Below, in pieces: positions 5,688-11,139 of a DNA stretch of 11,139 nucleotides. The position numbers and the translations under genes are program-made. Every line of letters begins with the position of its first letter. Position 1 is the first letter of the stretch. The notes beneath the pieces were generated by a model. That model saw only the letters and a program-made list of their open reading frames with translations. It was not told where the DNA came from and ran no database searches. Origin of the DNA: an uncultured Candidatus Melainabacteria bacterium (GTDB taxonomy: Bacteria > Cyanobacteriota > Vampirovibrionia > Gastranaerophilales > Gastranaerophilaceae). The DNA is taken from positions 1-11,139 of the forward strand of contig CALEJY010000199.1 in assembly GCA_937898445.1 (NCBI GenBank). The letters run 5' to 3'.

Positions 5688-8600
5688 GATATTTGATTTG
5701 TTATTGAATATTGAAGTTCCACCGTTTTGTCGACGTTATCAGTTTTCAAAACGCCATTTTCTACACTTGTAATCAAACCGTTCCATTTGTCTTTTGCATC
5801 CAAGTTCAATTCAGAACCGCTTTTCAAGTTTACTGTTGCGCCTTTGCGGATATCAACATCAACGTCTTTTTGAATTACACTCGGATCTTTGATTGTTAGA
5901 ACTGAATCTTTTAACAAGTTCAAATTACCTTTGTTAGCAATAATAACGTTTTCTTTGCCTTCTGCAGTAACCATTGAATAATCAAGAGTTCCGCCGTTTA
6001 GTGTAACTTTCCCATCTAAAGAGTCATTTGTTCCAAGATGAACATAGCCACCGTTTGTAATATCAAGCGTTGCGCCATCAGAAACAATTGTTTCAACTGT
6101 ATCTTTAATATAACTTCCGTTACCTACAGTAAATATACCATCTTTACTTGTACTATTGATAGTAAATATTCCGCTTTCACCCTTGATCGTGCCGTTAGAA
6201 GATAAATCATCAACTGTCAAATTACCGCTGTTAAGGGTTACATTGCCAACCCAAGAACTATTATCTTTTAGAGAAACATTCGCAGTATTATTGATTTGAA
6301 GATTTGCACCATCTGCGATTGTAGTGTTTACTGTATCGTTAATAAAACTATTGCTTGCGAGGATTAAATCCCCTTTATTGATATTCAAATCACCTGTATT
6401 AGCTTCGAGTTTAGCGTTATTGTAGTTTGTGATATTATCTAAGTTTAATTTTCCGCCATCTAAAGTGATTTTGCCTAACCAAGTATCGTTGTTATTTAGG
6501 TTTGTTTCAGATTGATCTGTAAGTTCAAGTTCTGATTTTGCGTCAATATAAACTTTTGCAGCATTTTCAATTACACTATCTGCACCAAGAGTTAACTTTG
6601 AATTAACTGTATCTGAGCTGATAAGATTTAATTGTCCACCTGTAATTTTCAAAATTCCGCTTGCAGATTTGTCAGTTTTCCAATTTAATGCTCCGTTATC
6701 AATAGTTGTAGTGCCGTTGAAGAATGTTCCGGTTACATTTGTTTGAGCATTTGCGGCTTCATCTCCTGTTTGGTTGAATTTACCTGTGTAGCTTGAATTG
6801 TCGCCGTTCAGATTAAATATTCCGTTATTTGAAATATTTGCGTTTTCTTCGCCACTGATATCACTGTTGACAGTGTTTTCGCCTTTAAGCAAAGTGTTTG
6901 AAGAATTTGCCAAATATATTGTGTCAGTTTCTGTTTTAAATGTTGTACCTTGCAAAGTCATATTGCCGGCATTGTAGATAGCTCCACCTTTGCCAGTGCC
7001 TGAAACGTTATCGTTAAAGATTGTGTCAGAAATTGTAAGGTTTGTTTCGCCATCAGTCCTGCTAACACCGTTATAAATAGCTCCACCATCACCTGTTGAT
7101 TTGTTGCCTGTGATAATTGTGTTTTCAACTTTGATAATTGCGTTTTGGTTTGTATTAGAAATTACAGAACCGTTACCATTTTTTACGGCATCTTTTACTG
7201 TAAGATCTTTAAGTGTAAAATTAATATCTTTATCACCTGTAATGTTGAAGAAACTTCCATTATTACCGGTTGGATTTCCGTTATCATCTAAAATTTCGCC
7301 TGAAAGAATATATTTTTCTTTATCAGTATCACCACCGCTTACAAGAAATTCTCCTTCTTTCATCTCATCAAGAGATCCTGCAATATGGTATGTGTCGCCG
7401 TTTTCTTTTTGAGTGAATTGGAAAAATCTCTTGCCTTTAGTTATGTTCATATCATTCAAAGTGCTTGATTTTGCATAATCTTTGATTGACAATTTGACAG
7501 ATTGGTTATCATGAGTGATATCATAAGTCCAAGAAGTTGTTGCACCTGCGATTTTTCCAACACTTTCGCTATCGAATTTTGCACCATCTAAAGTTTTGTT
7601 TGTAGAGTTGTAATCGCCTCTTTGTCCGTTTTCTTCTCCAAAAATATGGATGTTCCCGAGTTTGAAGGTTTGATTTTGCTCTCCGTTTACAGTGATTGTA
7701 TCTGTTGAGATTGTGTTTCCGTTATTGTCATCTCTGTTGATTTTGATATTGAAATTTAATTTTGTGTTATCGGTTTTGATATTATCAAATTCATAGTTGT
7801 TTAATGTTTTGTCGGTTATTAAATCAATTTCAGAATTATTAAATTCATAAATTGTAGAACCTGTGTATGTTGTGTCTGCTAATTTAACATTGCTACCGTC
7901 AAATGAAATTGTGTTGCTTTTGTCATTACCAATATTATTGCTCAAATTGATATTTCCACCGAAGAAATTAGCACTAGCTCCTTCACCACCTGTAAAATTG
8001 ATTGCAGAATTTGTCAAATTTGCTCTATTTTCGCTTGTTGTAGCTTTTAGAGTTTGGTTTAATATAGCTCCGCTTCCGAGTTTGACATTAGTGTAATCAA
8101 TAGTTCCATTTTTAATTGTCAAACTTCCGCCATTGATATTTTTCTCTCCGCCGAATAAAAAGCTAGAATTGTCAATAGTCGTTGAACCGGAGTTTTGTTC
8201 AAATTTACCGGTGAAACCTTTTTGATTTCCTATGATAGTTAAATCTCCAGTATTTGTAACAGTTCCAGCAGTACCTGTGATTTCTCCACCGTAATTAACA
8301 GTGTTTTTGAAATTCAAGTTCGAAATTTTTGTTCCGTCAACATTGATGTTTGAATTTGTGTTAGAACCATTTATATCAATAGTTAAATTACTATTATCGC
8401 TATTTGCGTTAGTGATTTTGTTGATTATATTATCTGCGTTAGTGATATTTTCAAGATTTGCAATTGCATTTTTTGATGCAAAGGTCAAACTATCACCTAA
8501 AGCAGAATTATTGTTGAATGTCAAAGTTGAACCATTAGCGGTTAATTTTCCACTACCATCAATTGTATTAATGGTCATATCTTTAGCTAAAATCAAGTTA

Positions 8601-11139
8601 CCGTTTGTTGTAACAGAACTTGCATTTTCGATTGAACTATTTCCCTTAATAGTCAACAAACCGTTAGTGCCAACAACTAATGCTGCATTATTGATGGTTA
8701 ATTTTGCATCATTAGAAATATCAATATCGTGTTCTGTATTCCAATTCAAAGTTCCGCTATTAATAGTGCTTGTGCCGCCGAAGAATTTTGCACCTTGATT
8801 TACGGTTAATACTGTATTCTTGTCTGCAGTTTGGTTTTGAGTGTAAGTGCCAAGATAATTTGAATTATCTCCACCAAGTTCAAGATTGCTAGATGTGTTA
8901 GTGATAGAACTTGTTGCAGTTCCGGCAATTCCACCGCCAATCGAAACTTTTCCTTCGCCACTGATATTAATTTCGCCTTCGTTATAAATATCGTTTCCTT
9001 CAGTTGCGGTATTGCCATCGAATGTAATATCTTTGCCTGACTGTGCAACCATATTAATAACACCGGCTTGAGAGTTATAAACCGCACCACCTTTGCCAAC
9101 AGCACTGTTCTTTATAAATTCTGTTCCGCCGTTGATTGTAACAGTTCCGCTGTTGTTTTGGATTACACCACCGCTTTCAGTTGCATTGTTGTTAGTAAAC
9201 TTAGTTGAAAAAGTACTTACATCCCCACCGTTATTGATAATTGCGCTATCAAAACCTTCGTATGAAGTTACTCCATCAATCCTTAAAATTTGAGCATTAC
9301 CGTTGTATTCTCCGACTACAATACCTTTAATCCCGTTTTGCGCAATCAAAGATTTTCCGTTTGTACCGCCAAGAACCTGAAATCTCATACCGGCAAGTCT
9401 GTTGTTACCGTTTTCAAGCCATTTGGTTACGATTTCATCTTCTTTGCCGATTGTAAATGTTCTTGCATCAATATTTGAGTTAATAACTTCATATGCAAAT
9501 CCGCTAGAATCACCCTCTTTGGCGATAATTAATTCATTTCCACTTACACTAACAGAATAAGATACTCCATCTACTGTAATGTATTTGTTTACATCTTCGA
9601 TATTAGAATTAACTTCTTTATTTATAAATTCAATGATTGCAGTTGTTTGACCTTCCGCAAATGCTTTAGAAATATTTATAGGTCCAATCCAAAGAGTGCT
9701 ATCAGATGATGTGTTGTTTACACTGTCTGCTGATACTTCGATTTTGTCTGATGCGCTTCCACTCAAACTTACATCCAATCTTAATTCCGGGTTCAAATCG
9801 CCGATTGTCAAATCTTTTACTTTGATTGTGTCAAGTTGACCGTTTTGAGTGTTTAATGTTCCGCTATTCAATGTCAAATTAACGTTGTCGAAATAATCAT
9901 CTCTTGCAGTAGTTGCGTTTGCACCAAGTTGTAATGTGCCAGAATTTAAAACTATATCTTGGTTTTTAATTGTATTGTTGAAAATTACATTACCATAACT
10001 AACATCATTTCCGATATTGATAATTCCTAAATTCTTGTCATCAGTTGAAAGTCCACCGAAAATTCCACCGTTAAATACGATTGAACTGTTTTCTATAGCA
10101 GCAAGATTTAATTTACCCTCGTTATAGATGTCATTACCTTCACTTGCAGTGTTGCCATCAAATGTTACGGTTTTGTCGTTTGTTGCATAAATATTTACAA
10201 TTGCACCGGCAGCGTTGTAAATCGCACCACCTTTAGCAGTTGCAGTGTTGTTTAAAAAGTCTGTGTTTGTAATGTTTAATGTGCCTTTTTCATTATAAAC
10301 CGCACCGCCATTACCTAGTTTAGTTTCTTCTTGTCCTCCGGCTTCTCTAGTGAAAGTTGTTTCAGAAGCCTTGTTATCGCTAAAAATAGAATTGTTAAGG
10401 TTTACTGTTCCACCTTTGTTAATAATTGCAGAGTTGAAGTAGCTCCAACCTGTGTTGTCAGCTTTTTTAACATCATTGATTGTTAATACTTGATCGTCAG
10501 ACACTGTGCCGAGTTCAATACCAATAACATGAGCATTTTGTGATGCAATAATATTTTTGCCGTTCCCGTTGATTGTCAACAATTTACCCTGCAAAATATT
10601 TGATGCAGTGTATGTGGTAGACGCTTTAGTATCAGTATCCCAAACACTATAACTTTTACCCCACGCATTATCATTTTCCGCTCCAGTAGGTTCGTAGCCT
10701 GTGATTTCTTCATCATCTGTTGCGTTATAGATGTAAGTTCTGTTATCAGCGTTTTTCAATGAAACTGCAACCGGCAATCCGCCAGCACTTATATTTTTGG
10801 TTACTTTGATAGAATCTATTGTTGTGCTTTCAGTGTTTTCTGCTTTGCCTTCCAAAGTATAACCGGCATGGCTTGTGATAATAGTTTTTAAGTCGTTGTT
10901 AAGAATAGTGTTTGCGGTATTTTTGTCGACAAATTGAAGAATTGTTGACTTACCAACTGCTGCTTTTTTAGCGTTATCATCTTCTTCAAACGTGATTTTG
11001 TCGATAGTAAGTGTTCCATTACCGGTAATAGTACTATTGATATAGTCAATAGTTCCGCCTAATTCATCTCCATTCCCTGACAAAGACAAATCAAGTCTTA
11101 AATTTGCGTCATTAACGACATTAATACTATCAGGGTTGA
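5684..11139 (-). CDS. Giant autotransporter adhesin passenger, beta-helical, Pmp-like (5' partial, frameshifted at the 3' end)
   Basis: More than 1,800 codons, open through the right edge, so the true start and signal peptide lie outside. The product is rich in Asn, Thr, Ser and Gly and contains no cysteine, as expected for an exported beta-helical passenger. It carries GGA[IV]YN motifs near 10293-10310, 10216-10232, 9075-9092, 7070-7087 and 6971-6988, a variant GGVIQN near 9158-9173, and many FxxN motifs. This combination is the hallmark of Chlamydia polymorphic outer membrane proteins. FDGNTA[ST]EGNDIYNEG occurs at 10115-10162 and 8975-9022, inside a larger duplicated module. Three segments (about 8740-8875, 8095-8240, 6680-6813) resemble autotransporter-associated strand (PATR) repeats. 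Four tandem 74-81-residue units follow. The frame ends at TGA (5684-5686) after about 15 residues of nonsense sequence; the natural continuation is in the -1 frame. The likely role is surface adhesion; the ligand is unknown. Confidence 0.87.
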   Translation of the reverse strand, partial: NPDSINVVNDANLRLDLSLSGNGDELGGTIDYINSTITGNGTLTIDKITFEEDDNAKKAAVGKSTILQFVDKNTANTILNNDLKTIITSHAGYTLEGKAENTESTTIDSIKVTKNISAGGLPVAVSLKNADNRTYIYNATDDEEITGYEPTGAENDNAWGKSYSVWDTDTKASTTYTASNILQGKLLTINGNGKNIIASQNAHVIGIELGTVSDDQVLTINDVKKADNTGWSYFNSAIINKGGTVNLNNSIFSDNKASETTFTREAGGQEETKLGNGGAVYNEKGTLNITNTDFLNNTATAKGGAIYNAAGAIVNIYATNDKTVTFDGNTASEGNDIYNEGKLNLAAIENSSIVFNGGIFGGLSTDDKNLGIINIGNDVSYGNVIFNNTIKNQDIVLNSGTLQLGANATTARDDYFDNVNLTLNSGTLNTQNGQLDTIKVKDLTIGDLNPELRLDVSLSGSASDKIEVSADSVNNTSSDSTLWIGPINISKAFAEGQTTAIIEFINKEVNSNIEDVNKYITVDGVSYSVSVSGNELIIAKEGDSSGFAYEVINSNIDARTFTIGKEDEIVTKWLENGNNRLAGMRFQVLGGTNGKSLIAQNGIKGIVVGEYNGNAQILRIDGVTSYEGFDSAIINNGGDVSTFSTKFTNNNATESGGVIQNNSGTVTINGGTEFIKNSAVGKGGAVYNSQAGVINMVAQSGKDITFDGNTATEGNDIYNEGEINISGEGKVSIGGGIAGTATSSITNTSSNLELGGDNSNYLGTYTQNQTADKNTVLTVNQGAKFFGGTSTINSGTLNWNTEHDIDISNDAKLTINNAALVVGTNGLLTIKGNSSIENASSVTTNGNLILAKDMTINTIDGSGKLTANGSTLTFNNNSALGDSLTFASKNAIANLENITNADNIINKITNANSDNSNLTIDINGSNTNSNINVDGTKISNLNFKNTVNYGGEITGTAGTVTNTGDLTIIGNQKGFTGKFEQNSGSTTIDNSSFLFGGEKNINGGSLTIKNGTIDYTNVKLGSGAILNQTLKATTSENRANLTNSAINFTGGEGASANFFGGNINLSNNIGNDKSNTISFDGSNVKLADTTYTGSTIYEFNNSEIDLITDKTLNNYEFDNIKTDNTKLNFNIKINRDDNNGNTISTDTITVNGEQNQTFKLGNIHIFGEENGQRGDYNSTNKTLDGAKFDSESVGKIAGATTSWTYDITHDNQSVKLSIKDYAKSSTLNDMNITKGKRFFQFTQKENGDTYHIAGSLDEMKEGEFLVSGGDTDKEKYILSGEILDDNGNPTGNNGSFFNITGDKDINFTLKDLTVKDAVKNGNGSVISNTNQNAIIKVENTIITGNKSTGDGGAIYNGVSRTDGETNLTISDTIFNDNVSGTGKGGAIYNAGNMTLQGTTFKTETDTIYLANSSNTLLKGENTVNSDISGEENANISNNGIFNLNGDNSSYTGKFNQTGDEAANAQTNVTGTFFNGTTTIDNGALNWKTDKSASGILKITGGQLNLISSDTVNSKLTLGADSVIENAAKVYIDAKSELELTDQSETNLNNNDTWLGKITLDGGKLNLDNITNYNNAKLEANTGDLNINKGDLILASNSFINDTVNTTIADGANLQINNTANVSLKDNSSWVGNVTLNSGNLTVDDLSSNGTIKGESGIFTINSTSKDGIFTVGNGSYIKDTVETIVSDGATLDITNGGYVHLGTNDSLDGKVTLNGGTLDYSMVTAEGKENVIIANKGNLNLLKDSVLTIKDPSVIQKDVDVDIRKGATVNLKSGSELNLDAKDKWNGLITSVENGVLKTDNVDKTVELQYSITNQIS
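5687..5735 (-). other. Frameshift site joining the two adhesin ORFs
   Basis: Reading leftward, the passenger frame gives NGVLKTDNVDK and then unrelated residues to a TGA at 5684-5686. The barrel frame is open only from 5735 leftward, because of a TAA at 5736-5738, and at once reads NGGTSIFNNKSNILIDGK. One extra base in the T4 run at 5725-5728 (AAAA on the coding strand) would join them as NVDKNGGTSIFNN. The shift must lie within this 49-bp window. Possible causes are a real mutation, phase variation, or an assembly/sequencing error. Confidence 0.8.
5691..6631 (-). repeat. Four tandem 74-81-residue repeats in the passenger stalk
   Basis: Units begin at 6631 (81 codons), 6388 (74), 6166 (81) and 5923 (78 if one base is restored). 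Each shows the same diverged pattern. First comes an LN[IL] start, then a segment ending in D-V/A-V-x-x-I-x-D/K-G-A (NTTIADGANLQI, ETIVSDGATLDI, DVDIRKGATVNL). A W/L-x-G-x-[VI]-T core follows (SWVGNVTLNSGNL, SLDGKVTLNGGTL, KWNGLITSVENGVL). These look like multi-rung beta-helix units just before the barrel. The DNA copies are too diverged for easy recombination. Confidence 0.75.
8975..10330 (-). repeat. Duplicated Pmp-like passenger module, about 1,140 bp apart
   Basis: The block ending at FDGNTASEGNDIYNEG (10115-10162) recurs as FDGNTATEGNDIYNEG (8975-9022), an offset of 1,140 bp (380 codons). Each copy is preceded, in the same order, by an SAIIN[KN]GG segment, an FxxN motif, a first GG[AV]xxN, a second FxxN and KGGA[IV]YN. 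A third, looser copy lies around 6970-7200. Each copy follows a non-repetitive stretch in which LRLD[LV]SLSG marks the module start. This points to growth by internal duplication. Confidence 0.7.

Noticed and set aside
5720..5735. Programmed -1 ribosomal frameshifting
   Set aside because: The direction is right (GAC AAA ACG slipping to AAC GGT), but there is no X-XXY-YYZ heptamer and I see no obvious downstream stem or pseudoknot. An indel is simpler.
7863..8798. Plus-strand ORFs of 77 and 165 codons within the adhesin gene, and similar ones at 4593-4970, 5160-5622, 7101-7412 and 9093-9478
   Set aside because: They are antisense shadows of the long passenger frame. The low-complexity Asn/Thr/Ser-rich coding strand leaves few stops opposite, and the products are hydrophobic with no recognisable domain.
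6631..10330. CRISPR array or tandem DNA repeat
   Set aside because: The repeats are protein-level, diverged at the DNA level, long and in frame; there are no identical short repeats with unique spacers.

Overview
The window is AT-rich DNA from a bacterium that must have an outer membrane, because it encodes a very large autotransporter with a C-terminal beta-barrel. Low GC, a very small XRE regulator, and a TyrA whose motifs and putative cofactor loop resemble cyanobacterial arogenate dehydrogenases would fit a host-associated, non-photosynthetic cyanobacterial relative (Melainabacteria/Gastranaerophilales). That placement is inference from a few proteins; no marker gene in the window proves it.

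Layout: (1) 3-347 (+) is the end of mtnA (methionine salvage), followed after 40 bp by a 69-residue XRE-type regulator (388-597, +). (2) tyrA (602-1372, -) converges on the regulator with only 4 bp between stop codons. (3) A 74-bp divergent promoter region (1373-1446) separates tyrA from a three-gene (+) operon: an exported carboxymuconolactone decarboxylase/cupin fusion (1447-2460), an alpha/beta hydrolase (2482-3360) and a small FMN nitroreductase (3388-3903). The operon ends at a strong hairpin (3927-3948). (4) 3904-4187 is a non-coding mosaic of short hairpins and repeats. (5) From 4188 to the right edge (11139), on the minus strand, lies one giant autotransporter-like adhesin: at least 2,300 residues, 5' end outside the window. 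It now reads as two ORFs because of a one-base frameshift near 5725-5728, where the passenger stalk meets the barrel-bearing part.

The housekeeping genes on the left (methionine salvage, tyrosine synthesis) look unrelated to the operon. The operon looks like a small redox/small-molecule detoxification or modification unit. The most distinctive object is the adhesin. It combines Chlamydia Pmp-like GGA[IV]YN and FxxN motifs, a domain duplicated about 1,140 bp apart, PATR-like segments, four tandem 74-81-residue stalk repeats, a beta-barrel, and an unusual lysine-rich tail beyond the presumed C-terminal beta-signal. I see no tRNA, rRNA, CRISPR array, IS element or phage gene.
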